This document shows, piece by piece, positions 1 through 10,338 of a stretch of DNA of 64,000 nucleotides. The notes beneath the pieces are model-generated. The model saw only the letters and a program-made list of their open reading frames with translations, was not told the DNA's origin and did no database searches. The DNA comes from Leptodontidium sp. MPI-SDFR-AT-0119 (taxonomy: Eukaryota; Ascomycota; Leotiomycetes; Helotiales; Leptodontidiaceae), in the NCBI GenBank assembly GCA_020726505.1, contig JAHLEZ010000016.1, positions 496,001 to 560,000 on the forward strand. Direction: 5' to 3'. Positions within the stretch are counted from its first letter, which is position 1. Each line of letters begins with the position of its first letter. A program made the translations under genes and the position numbers.

Positions 1-1167
1 CTGGCCTAGGGGGTTGCCCTGGCGGAGTCCTGTCAGAGATTTGCGGAGAGACCGCCTCGCTTTCTCGATCACAGTAGGTCGCGCAAAGGTTGCTTGGTAG
101 TCCCAGGCTGGGCTACCGCTCGAGCCAACTTCCGCTGGCAACAGGGAGTCGGACATTACATCGGGCGTTTGGCTACGAGACAGCCAACGGAATTTTCCCC
201 ATGTCCCCGGCGGGCGCCGTAGAGGGTTTGGCAGCACTTCCGGAAGTTCAGCTCTGCGCTGCTTGAAGAAGAGAAATATCAGTATTAGGATGAAAGCAAA
301 ACTAGCTGCTTGATCATTAGCCTCAGATACTAAATGGTTACGTTTAAATGGAGATTAGAACATACCGATAGTCCCAACGGCAATCCCAGCCTTTTGGCCT
401 GGCGGTGCAGCGCTGTACTCGGACTGAACAGTGCCATTCCAGGCGTAGTAGACCATCCCGGTCTGTATAGCAGTCGCGCTGCTCGTATAAGCTATGGATG
501 TCCGCAGAGTTGTCTCCACTGGGAACAACGTAGCGGACAGCGTCGAAGGTAGTGACCCTGAAACTGAATATTTGGCAGTACTAGAAAACTCATCGCTGCT
601 GGCACTGACATCAGGTATTGTCAACGATTCCACAGAGGGCGTTGCGGAGGTGAGGGTTCCTGCAACCGCTCCAGAAGCTGCAGGGGCCGAGGGCGTCGTC
701 GGTATTCCTGGTGCGCTTGGAGCTGGCCGGCTCGAAGTTGAGATCAGGGAAAGGCTTAGCACAGATTGTGTGGCCGGGACGGAGGACGTCCTGAAATTTG
801 TCGATAGAGTGGGAAAAACAGATATGACGACGACTGAAGATAACGTAAGACCAGGAGAGCTTGGTAAAGTTGAGGTCGTGATCAGGGCAGGAGTGGCAGG
901 AGGAGCAATAGAAGAAGCAGGAGGGGGAGGAATATTATCCGGTGATGAAACTTCCGTATCTGACGGGAGGGTTTGGCTAGTCGGGGATGCTGGCTGTTCG
1001 GTGCTGGTTGCATCGCCGGGTGGTCTTTTCCGGTTTCCTTCGGGCCCAGGTGGTCCGTTCTTGTTCCCTTCAAGACCTGGTGCATTCGTATTTGCCGGGT
1101 CCCGCGCGGCGAGAGCCTTTCGGAAGGATGGAGGGTTCGTGAGCCTGTGACCCTTTGATAACATCAT
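1..1167 (-). CDS. Mucin-like single-pass membrane protein, 3' end off the window
   Basis: The gene runs leftward and is cut by the window edge. Exon 1 is 1167-366 and exon 2 starts at 305; the intron 306-365 has a GTATGT donor and CAG acceptor. Without splicing the frame stops just after the donor; with it 369 residues are visible. Residues about 1-250 are very rich in Ser, Thr and Pro, as in O-glycosylated fungal surface proteins. A membrane segment (AGIAVGTI then ASFAFILILIFLFF) spans the splice and is followed by a basic stop-transfer KQRR and a cytoplasmic tail. The layout resembles WSC/Mid2-type wall sensors, but no WSC cysteine pattern is visible. No signal peptide follows the ATG at 1167, so an upstream exon may be missing. 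Function is not known. Confidence 0.72.
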
Positions 1168-2556
1168 TCTACTATCATTCCGTTAGACTTATGATGAGCG
1201 ATTCCTCATTAAGTTCGAGATAAGTAACACTCACCAGGCAATGTTCAAGAAGCTGACTAACTGTTGTTAAGTTCTTATTCAGCCATAAGGAATAGACGAT
1301 CAAGACATTGCTAGTCCGAAAGTTTAAAAGAACAAAAAACGACAATGAATTTGGAATGTGCAGGCTAGCTGGTGTCAGAGAAGGGACAAAAAGGCAAAAT
1401 GTGGAAGGCGCGCCAGCGGTCGAACAAAAAAAACAAGGTAAGAATGCAGGGAAGATATGAACATGAACTGGAACGGCGGCACCAGCGCGTAGCTTTATAA
1501 CGAGCAACAGCTCACTCTCATACTGAATCTCGGCGCCAAGGCACACATCCCTTTCTGTCACTAGACTAGTGTGTCGTCACGGGCCGTGCTCTGAGCTGCC
1601 GGCTGCCATCTTCGGACTTGTTCAAGACTGTGAGGCCCCAATAGATGAGGAGATGTGACATCTTATCGTGTGGCAGAGGATGTTGGCGGAGTCAAAGGAA
1701 ACCAGATGAGTGTTTCAAGTCTTGCAGGAGCGGTTCAACTCCGAAATGATCAGCGCCACTCTTGGCGCTGATCCGGCTCATATCCCACCCTTCCCAAACC
1801 ACAGTTGCTCACCCCGATGTAGTAAGTGGGTAAATAAATGGTAACGAACACTGGCCAGTATTTAGTTAATTTTAGTATCGTACATACAGCAAAATCAGAC
1901 GGGTGATTGGTCAGATCACCCTTAGAGACACTGCGTGCAGGTCTCACATTGCCGGAACTGCCAAGTGGCTCCTCTCAGTTTGAAGCATAAGTATCCGAAC
2001 ATCATTAAGCAGAAGGTGTGGATTTATGAAGCTAAAATTCCTCTTTGCGAGTAGATCCTCCACTTTATTCTTTAAAGTAAAACTTTGGAACTTTTGGCAA
2101 GGAAGGAAGCCAAAATGAGTGAGTATCTATGACTTTACGTATAGTTCCTACAGTACGGTAACTCCAGGATCCCTCACATCCTTACTGTGGCTGTTAGACG
2201 ATCATCAAGCAAGCATCTGTCCCCTGATTAATGTTCGCCACACATATGGGTAGAAATTTGCCCCTTCACCAAAGTTTAATTTGACAACCATCATCTTTAT
2301 TCTCCGAAACTAAGGAAAATAAACAAGGAACTCGAAGGGTGTTTGCACCTATCAATTGATTGAGATGACACTAGCTTGGGATATCCTCTTGGGCCCAAAG
2401 GACGCAGGTAAAATGCGGAAACGGCGGCATTCCAACATCGACTTGGGCCAAGTTTTCCGACTCTCAGAAGTCATTGTGAACGGGAAGGTTGTAAAGGATC
2501 CAGGGGTAGTACGATGATGGGAATTTTCGGCATGTTATTGTCGCCCCAAGAGCCAT
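1168..2556. other. Intergenic, no gene recognised
   Basis: No open frame here looks like a known protein. The stretch 1175-1561 is open on the minus strand upstream of the mucin gene and could contain its 5' leader or a first exon: a GTGAGT donor and a CTAAC motif are present near 1190-1240. No splice gave a convincing signal peptide. Confidence 0.5.
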
Positions 2557-2830
2557 TCATTTCCTCCTGTAATGATAATTTTGTCCGTGATAGAGGAATG
2601 TTAGGTTGAACTTGCTTTGGGCGTTAACATCAGCTTCACTATCGAGCAGCACCTGGACAACAGCCTCACTTCCCTTCCATAATGCCACTTGGAGTACATT
2701 GCCGTAGTGCCCGCCTTGAGCATTAACGTCGGCTCCACTGTGGAGGAGCAGCTTGACCACAGCTTCCTGGCCTTCATTTATTGCAGCTTGGAGTGCATTG
2801 CCGTACCCCAGGGACTCTGTAGTGAGAACG
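2557..2830 (-). pseudogene. Ankyrin-repeat gene fragment
   Basis: The minus-strand frame encodes about two ankyrin repeats, with the hallmark AVVKLLLHSGADVNAQGG and then VVQVLLDSEADVNAQ separated by YGNVLQVALWKGSE. The frame closes with TAG upstream (near 2850), and the open part ends in 16 unrelated residues before a stop. There is no room for the NACHT, HET or protease domains that fungal ankyrin arrays normally carry. This is best read as a leftover of a larger ankyrin protein. It could be an exon of an unrecognised gene, but no flanking exons were found. Confidence 0.55.
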
Positions 2831-3226
2831 TAGAATGGCCAAAATGGCCCGTCTAGTTCCGTGCTAGAAACCAGTCTTTGGATGCCTCACATTTCAGCAA
2901 CGTACTACATGAAATGTTAGTCTAGGGGATGAGATTCTAGTGGCCGCAGCAAGTTTCACTTTGTTGGAAGGTTGGAATACCACTAGGAGGAATTAGAAGG
3001 CGAAATAATCTGACCGTTCAAGAGTTATCTCGGTCTCTATTACAAAAGCACCAATAATTTAAGTAGTATTTCAGCGGACTCTTTTAGTACAGTAAAGATA
3101 TTGATATTGAATTAATCAGGAGCTGGCTTCTTGAGATATCTGCCTTTATCCGTGTTATCAACTTCATCCTCCACCCCGTAAATCTCAACCACTCGATTTC
3201 TACATCTCCCCTCGAGAAACGATCAC
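2831..3226. other. Intergenic, no gene recognised
   Basis: Mixed-composition DNA between the ankyrin fragment and the Cys-rich gene. No coding or structural signal was seen. Confidence 0.5.
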
Positions 3227-3556
3227 TCAAACGATATTATCTGCTCTGGAGATCTGTAAAATGGTATGAATCAGCTTCGTATCGATAAGGATTAGATCTA
3301 TCAAATAGTTACCGCAGCTTGAGCAGAACGTCCTCTGATAATACTGCCGAAGAAAGAACAACTCCTCAAGTTGGTTGACATACGGAAGACTGAGATGTGG
3401 ATTTCGTAGTCGAATAGTTTCATGCTTGTAGTCGAGGAACTCAATTTCGCAATTTGAGCATCGCACATGCTCGCATCCAGACAATTTGCAAGGATGATTG
3501 TCGTCATCAGCTGTCTGTGAATTATCACAGCGGCAGCAGCGCCAGCGCCAGGGCAT
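3227..3556 (-). CDS. Small Cys/His-rich protein, putative zinc-binding
   Basis: A 109-residue frame starts at the ATG 3556-3554. The first half has WRCCRCD, then HPCKLSGCEHVRCSNC. Together these make a C-x2-C ... C-x4-C-x-H-x-RC-x2-C arrangement that recurs in small uncharacterised ascomycete proteins and is likely to bind zinc. A further CSSCG pair sits at about residue 80. The tail has no clear homology and may run through an unspliced intron. No signal peptide is present, so it is probably intracellular. Function unknown. It is flanked by no partner gene that would suggest an operon-like link. Confidence 0.5.
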   Translation of the reverse strand: MPWRWRCCRCDNSQTADDDNHPCKLSGCEHVRCSNCEIEFLDYKHETIRLRNPHLSLPYVNQLEELFFLRQYYQRTFCSSCGNYLIDLILIDTKLIHTILQISRADNIV

Positions 3557-4681
3557 TGAAATGTCGTTTGGCTACAGGTGATGTGTAAATGTTGATGGTA
3601 TGCCAAGCGACATAGAAGATCTTTGCTGATGATATGGAAATAAAGAAGAATAGGTCTCTATTAATGCATTTGAGTAGAAAGAAGAGTGGAGGGCGGAAAT
3701 TGATAATGGCCTTCGAGATTCACTCCGCGGTCCTGGACCTCTAAATTTAGAGATTGAGGTGGCGTGTTTCAGTTGTGCAGGCTTGGACTTGCCGTCACCG
3801 TCAGGTCAAGTGATCCGTCGTTTCGAATAAATCGATGTGGGTAGCTTGCTGCCACAATGCAAGCCACTCAATCTTCATCCAACGTCAATTATAACCGATA
3901 ACAACTTTAGCAACCATCCTGCTGAACTGTTCCACTCGCAAAGAATTGCTAAAAACTGCTGAACATCTGGTAACAGAAAGCTAGGGCAAAGACAGTAGCG
4001 ATGTAGGGTTCTAAAGTCGAGGGCATAGCGTGTTAGCAAGTTCTGCTTGGAAGCAGCACAAGTCTCTCCGTACAAATTGGCAAATATCAACTTAACTATC
4101 AAAGTAATGATCTGGAAAAGCGGTGACTAATCTTTCTTAAAAGAGAGAGACGAGAATTAGTTATACGTATATCACGGAACAATACAAGTACAAAACTTTC
4201 AAAAGGTAACGTGAAATTTACTCAATATGGTGTATCAGCCGTGAGGTAGGATTACCCGCGAAGGACGTAATGTGGGCGTTGTTGCACGTCCACGATTGTC
4301 TATTCTTTTCCCGCCAGTCAAGGTCACGCATAGGATGGAAATTCAGGACTGTGGCGTGGCTGTGTTTTGGTTTCGTGGATTTTGGACTTTTGGTGTGGTT
4401 TTGGATGAGGCGTTGGAGCTGGTGGCATGTTCCGCTAGTGAACGAACAAAGCGGGTAACAAGAGTCATGAGCTGGTGGACGAAAAAAAGGCATTCCCCTC
4501 TATTGCCATACATCCGGTCGTGCAGAGCCACTATGACCACCGTTCAATTTCGGAACCCGATCTCGTCTGGAGTATCCGATACACGTATGGTACGGGTGGT
4601 AATACGCCTCCCAAGACCCCGCTACCAACGGTGCCGTGGAGGTGAGGAAGGGCGGGCCGGTGGTGTTACGGGGCGAATTGG
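3557..4681. other. Intergenic, no gene recognised
   Basis: Open frames on both strands near 4218-4688 overlap each other and match no protein pattern. Nothing else was recognised. Confidence 0.5.
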
Positions 4682-4689
4682 TATATAAG
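4682..4689 (+). promoter_or_regulatory. TATA box upstream of the 4820 frame
   Basis: TATATAAG lies 131 bases before the ATG at 4820, followed by a CT-rich leader typical of fungal promoters. The position suits transcription of the now frame-shifted gene downstream. It is judged from spacing and composition only. Confidence 0.45.
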
Positions 4690-4819
4690 TCTCAAAATCC
4701 CCACTCTAGTGCCGCTATCTTACTAATATATCCTTCCTGTCTCTGCTTCAAAGATCATTTCTATATACGCTATCACCATTGATTTCTTTTCTTCCTTCAA
4801 TTATAACACGCTCCTTGGT

Positions 4820-6097
4820 ATGTTGCTCACTGAACAGCCAGGCCATCACGGTCACAAGTCGTTCCATGACTGTCCACCACCTACGCCGCCGCCCACTTCG
4901 CCTTTCTCTTCCGCGGTGAAAGAAACTGACAAGGCACTTCCCCGTCTGCCGCCGTCTACCTCGTCTTCCTTTCCCATAGTAATAGCAGCCGACAAGGCGC
5001 TTCCCCCTCTGCCGCCCCCCATTTCTGGTTTTGCTCCCGTCGTAAAGGGATCTGGCAAGGCCCTTCCTCCTCTGCCACCGGCTACCTCATCATCGACCAT
5101 ACCCCGGATATCAACACCTCCCCATGGCCTGCTGCCCCCGGCCGTGGCCTTCCCGCAACCTCGACAACCTCCACCAAAGTTCAGCCTATGGCCAGTTACC
5201 AACTCCTGAACAATGGCAAGGTGCTGAAGAATCGATGCGGAATTGGTTGTATGCCAAGACAGAAGAAGATAGGTGGAAGCAAGAGAAGAAAAGACACGGC
5301 AGGAATTGTTACGTTTAGAGCAACGAAGGGTCAAGCAAGATATGTTGCGGACGGCATTGATAGGAATCCCACCGCACCTGATTCCTATGGTCTTCGCCAG
5401 GATGGGTAATGAATGGCCATCTCTCAAGCGCAAACTTGGAGTGGGCCCAGCATCATATGGTCCAAGGACATCATCTTCAGCAGCAACAGCTTCAGCAACA
5501 TCTGCAATTGCTACCTGATCAAACTCAGGCGTCTCCTAAACAGCAGCGAACCGTGTCTGGTCTACCTTCGCAACGATACGGTTCATCAGCCTGGGCAGTC
5601 TCATCAGCCACAGGGTTCACCTCCAACGTCTCATCTACCTAGGCCGGATGCAGTAGAAATGCGGATCCACGCACCTCTACCCAGGTAATTCTAATATGCG
5701 GGTACTTCCCGGCCAACTGGGCCATCCTCTGCATCGACCACAGACTGCCCAGCAAGCGCAGCAAGAGTCACTGTCATCACTATCCATCTCTTTCCAGGAC
5801 TGGTAAACCTCCCACCACACCACAAGCCGGTATGAGCAGTGCTAGTCAACCTACAAACCCTTCAGGCAAGCACGCACGGTGCGTTTCATTTCCAGAAGCA
5901 CAGGACTAATTAAATCTATTCAGATTACACCTCATCCCCGAAAAAGCACAACGCTAAAGGATCTCAGCAAGCAGCACTCCACCCACCTCGCAACCCAAAT
6001 ACATCCCCACACTTCTCTAGAGCCCATATCCCCTGTCTCGAACACGGCATCAAGCAGGTGTCGAGGCCTCTCCCGCCAAAGAAGTGACCCCTCCTAG
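4820..6097 (+). pseudogene. Pro/Gln-rich protein gene broken by several frameshifts
   Basis: The first 129 codons encode a Pro-rich region with three spaced DKALP-type motifs. The protein then continues in other frames: QLPTPEQWQGAEE and WLYAKTEEDRWKQ (frame 3, about 5180-5290), EEKTRQELLRLEQRR and GIPPHLIPMVFARMG (frame 2, about 5290-5410), then NLEWAQHHMVQG with a Gln-rich tract (frame 3, about 5420-5500). After that the trail of Ser/Pro-rich sequence changes frame again up to about 6097. The order K-T-R-Q-E helix, IPPHLIPM and NLEWAQ resembles a conserved but poorly described ascomycete family. At least three frame switches are needed, so this is a pseudogene unless the assembly carries indel errors. 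Confidence 0.55.
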
Positions 6098-7195
6098 GCC
6101 TTGAGTCGTGCGGACGAGCCACTAGCCGTCATACACATACAGAAGGCGGCCTAGGCCAGACAGTGGTATCGGCTCCCTCTTCCCCATGAACAACGCAAGG
6201 GGCAGTGCTAAGAAGTGGCGCGGGGTTGCCGAAGTGTGAACCTTTGACGATGCGCAGAACAATACGGCAAGAACTGCTCAATAGCAGTATAATAGGAGAC
6301 ATATTTGTTATGAGGCGGGCAATATGATGCACGGAGAGTAAATCAAACGGCTTTAATTCGGAGCTATTGAGTAGGAATTTCGCCATTGGCATACAAAAAC
6401 GGAGTGAAGTGGTTTGAGATTGTACCCCTCATTCAACAATATCGACCTTTGTGCAGAAGAATACAAAGGACATGCAATTTGCGAAATGAAAATTCAAACT
6501 TTGTCATATGGTATAGTCATAACTCAAATCCCGAACCAAACGTGAGAGCACGCCATCCGAGATTGTCCCCCAATCACCTCCACGGCCACTTTGATCGTGC
6601 CGAATTTCTGGCTGTCTGGCTTGTGAAGACAGGTTAAGAAACGGCATATGCCGAGCTGACTCGTATTTTGTTAGTGGGGATAGAACAATGGCGGACGTTT
6701 AGTGGTCGGAAGGTTCCCGGGGAAAAAGAGGTGCCATGAAAGGGACGTGAGGCCGGGGAAGCCGGGAAAAGGAAATATAGTGCTGTGGAGAAAGATCGAA
6801 AAATAAGTTCGCGAATAGCGGTTTTGGCTAAGGGAGGAGTTGAATTGATGAGATTGTAGTAGATAAAGTTGAGTTTGTTCCCGTGAGGAGATAGGCTTAA
6901 GTGAGACCGCTTTTTTTTTTCTTGGCCACTCCTGTCTCTCTGCACTCCTCCATCCCTTCCGCCACGTGATCCGCCTCAGCTCCCGCTCGTGCCCAGGTGA
7001 TCACCAACGGCCGGCCCCTATCTTAGGCCCCACCACTGGTGCCGTGGCTGTTTTATAGCCGGGATCGATATCAAGTATGCATCTCGTCCAACCCAAAATC
7101 TCACAAACAGGCTCATCACGCACCTAAGAGACCAACAACGCCTGAGAGCGCCATAAGCAGCGAGCCAATGTAACCGCTTAACCACGACGACAATA
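6098..7195. other. Intergenic, upstream region of the Zn2Cys6 gene
   Basis: No coding signal on either strand. A CT-rich stretch around 6905-6960 and the following 200 bases probably serve as promoter and leader for the regulator gene at 7196. Confidence 0.5.
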
Positions 7196-8881
7196 ATGGC
7201 GCCGGGTATGGGCATCAAGGTTCCAGCACCTCGAACGAGGACGGGTGAGAGCGAAATTTTGGGCCCTCTTGCATATGGAACTAACATCCCGTTAGGATGT
7301 CTAACGTGTCGCAAAAGGAAAGTCAAATGCGATGAGACAAAGCCCATATGTGGACGTTGTATCCGACTGCTGCGAGAGTGCACTTGGGGTGATCAGTTGC
7401 AAGCCATTCCTTACAGACAACCACAGGATAGTTTGACAATCATCTTCACAAACGGATCAAAAACACCGAGCCTCCAAATAAATAGCTTGTCTTGCCAAAA
7501 TTTCGTCATTGAACTTCCGAACGTTGACAGAACGACTATATCTTATATTCATCACTTCATCACGTTTTGTTCTCGATTCCTCGCCTACTCCAATGACGAC
7601 GAGGGAAATCCCTTCCAGGAGGAACTAGTCCCGCTTGCAAGTTCATCTCCGGCACTTCTCCATTCTATGGCTGCTCTTGCTGCAGGACATTTGGCAAGAA
7701 GTCAGCCTCAGCACGAGATGGCAGCCGCCAAACATTATTCTCTGGCTCTCCGTGAGTTGAATCAAACACTCTTGGATCCCGTAATTTCACGTTCAGACTC
7801 TCCGCTAGGTGCATGTCTACTCTTGTGCGTATACGAGGTAATTTATTTGAGCTATCCGGTGAAGACTTGTTAGCTCACTTCTTGCAGATATCATATTCCG
7901 AGAACAGCCTTTGGCTTAAACATCTCCAGGGAGCTAGAGACTTGATTCTTTTTAGAGGAGGCCCTAGGACCATTGACTACCTAACGAGATTCTTCTCTTT
8001 ACTCGACGTGTCTGGATCGCTCTCTTCTGGCCGAGGTCCGCTCCTCCAGGGCAATTACTGGCTCGACGGCAGTCCACACCAGGGTAGCGCCCAGAACTCA
8101 AAACTTCTCCATTGGCCTTATTACGACTCTGATAATGTTATGGTCAATCAGTTCCAAGAACTAATGATTTATATGGCCAAGCTCTCTCGTCTATCAGCCG
8201 AGTCTATGAGTGATCTTGGTGTTCAGCAACCAGACGTCATAATCGAGAAAGCATACGAAATCCACGACGAACTGCGAGCATGGTGGCAGAATTGTCCACC
8301 AGCATTACGTGACCAGAGCAACCACTGGAGACGACAGAGTCGGCCTCGAAAACTTACTATTCCAGAGACACTTAAGGAAGAAGCATTCTCTAGAACGAAA
8401 TCTTGCATGCAAGGGTGCATCATATATCTACATCACATTCTCGATCCTCTAGGCCGCGAACCGCAGAAGGAGGAGGTTATGGATGCCATCAACGATATAT
8501 TAGAAACGGCAATAGAGACTCCGGAAGGCTACGGACTGGAAATGGGCCTATACTGGGGTTTGTTTATGGCTGGTGTAGCCATATTTAACGACGTTGTGGC
8601 TGAAGATTTGATCCGACGAAAATTGAAGTCGGATACGGGCGTCAGTATCTACGTATGTATTTTCACTTGATATTTATAGTCGAAAAGCTAACAAACTACA
8701 GCATGCGGATCGAGCTCTAGATTTACTCGAAGTTCTATGGAAACGGCAGCACCAATTTGAGAATAAACTTGACTGGAGAGAGGTGCAGATTCAAATGCGA
8801 ATGCAACTGTAAGTTCCCAATGATGAGATTAGTAGTAGAAATTCCTAACCTGATCTGCCACATAGATTCATCCTTGCTTGA
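7196..8881 (+). CDS. Zn2Cys6 fungal transcription factor, 5 exons
   Basis: Proposed exons are 7196-7244, 7296-7837, 7888-8652, 8702-8808 and 8866-8881, giving 492 residues. The N-terminal binuclear zinc cluster is C-x2-C-x6-C-x6-C-x2-C-x6-C (GCLTCRKRKVKC onward, about residues 17-44). It is preceded by RTRT as in many family members. The first intron (51 bp, GTGAGA donor, ACTAAC branch, TTAG acceptor) is a multiple of three without stops, so an unspliced reading wrongly adds 17 residues between RTRT and GCLTC. The other introns have GTAATT/GTATGT/GTAAGT donors. The rest is the usual helical regulatory region of the fungal transcription-factor superfamily. It is expected to be a nuclear DNA-binding regulator. 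No adjacent biosynthetic genes hint at targets. Confidence 0.88.
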
Positions 8882-9986
8882 AAACACAAACCGGCGCCAC
8901 AGACCCTTCCAAATATGGAGGCCTTCACGAAACGAAATGAGGCCAAAATTGCTCATCGTGACGCTCACCAGACCCACCGACCTCCGCCACCAACGGCATG
9001 ATCCTCCTAACAGGTGGAACAGGTAAGATATCATGTCGCATCGCGCCTTTACTCTTTTCAGTGGCAGCAATGTTCTCCTGGCGTCTCGACCCGGCAAGTT
9101 ACTGTCCATCCATCCAGGCTCTGGTCTTGAAACGGGACAAGACTCGAGGTATACCACTGTCACTTATACCATTCATATACAAAAATACGCCGCCCCGTTC
9201 ACCTCTGCGACGATTATGGTCCGGCTGGGTTGTGCAGTTTGCAACACTTGAGATTTTTGAAAATAACGACTGAGTGTTCCCTGAGGAGTTTCTGTGTGAA
9301 TTGGCAGCTACCCAGGTACGACATACACAAAAGCTCGCTAGGGAGGTAAAGGCTGCTCGGGGAATAGCAGATTCAGCTTTGATGAGATGATTGAAGCCAG
9401 GTCTGCGGAATTAGGTTCCCCAAAGTGCCATACCAGAGCCTCCAGATTCCAATACTGCGGTTCGGTTGATAATAAAAGGCTTGTGGGAGATAGATGACAT
9501 TGGAGACCGATCACAATAGGGAAGGATGGATCTATGATGGGGACGGATTCACAATAGTACAATTAGGATAGGAAGGATTCAAGTTGGGGATGGATCCACA
9601 ATAGAGATGGATTCATATTAGTGCAATTGGAATGTGTTGCATTGTCATCTATATCCAAATCATCCTACTCCCTTTATTCACATCTATTCGGAATAAGTTA
9701 AGAGGCTTCTTACGCTCGCCTTTGGTCAGCTATTGCTAGGAAGGAAGCCGTCGTGGGACTTCATTGACTTTGGTCTTATTTTCCCTCTCGCAAGTCTACC
9801 GATGTCCTGAAGAGTCGGGTCCCTCTCGGAATTGTTCTGCCTTTGAGGTAGTGAGTCTTGACGAGGTGGTACAAGGAGGAGTAGGGGACAAGCTATGTAA
9901 CTAAACGTCTTGTATAGTGCCTCGCGTATAAAGGTTAGACTTTCGAGGAATGGGGGATGATTTGTTAAAGCGACGAGTACTTTATA
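8882..9986. other. Intergenic with short degenerate repeats
   Basis: No gene seen. Around 9515-9625 imperfect direct repeats of a GGATGGATTCACAATAG-like unit occur three to four times. From about 9690 the composition drifts toward the transposon region. Confidence 0.45.
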
Positions 9987-10254
9987 TGTTAGATTTTGAC
10001 TTCGGTAACTCGTGCCGACTCTACGCTAGAATAGCCGAAGTAATCTCCACTGCTTACGCAGCTCGGAAATTACTCTTGTATTCGATTACGTAGTCGAAGC
10101 TTCTAGAGAAGCTAATATTGTGTATATAACTACCGAAGAGCCCTTATGGCTCTTCTCTCAAGCAAGCAAGCAAGCAAGCAATCTACTTTGTCTCTAATCA
10201 CGTGTCTTCACCTACTGCGCTTCCTCTCTTCTGATTGGCCCACCTATTTTCACA
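9987..10254 (+). repeat. LTR copy, family 1 (no clean target duplication)
   Basis: It begins TGTTAGATTTTGACTTCGG and ends TTTTCACA, and matches 63697-63987 (same strand) and 22016-22310 (opposite strand) along its length. It lacks about 30 bases in the middle (the second CGTAATCG block) and has more CAAG units. The flanks are TTATA and GCAGG, which do not match. It may therefore be the end of a truncated element or a rearranged solo LTR. Confidence 0.8.
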
Positions 10255-10338
10255 GCAGGCTGCTATTAATACCCTCATTATAGAGTTTGAAGGAGGGAAT
10301 GAATTTCAGGGTTAATACTTTAGTTTTAGTGTGAATTA

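Noticed and set aside
494..1150. 218-codon plus-strand open frame
   Set aside because: It is antisense to the Ser/Thr/Pro-rich mucin gene, which naturally leaves the opposite strand open; it has no domain pattern.
4218..4688. Overlapping open frames on both strands
   Set aside because: No homologous pattern and mutually overlapping; the TATA box follows them, so this is promoter DNA.
4852..5433. 193-codon minus-strand open frame, Gly/Arg-rich
   Set aside because: Mirror of the Pro-rich plus-strand coding region; composition alone explains it.
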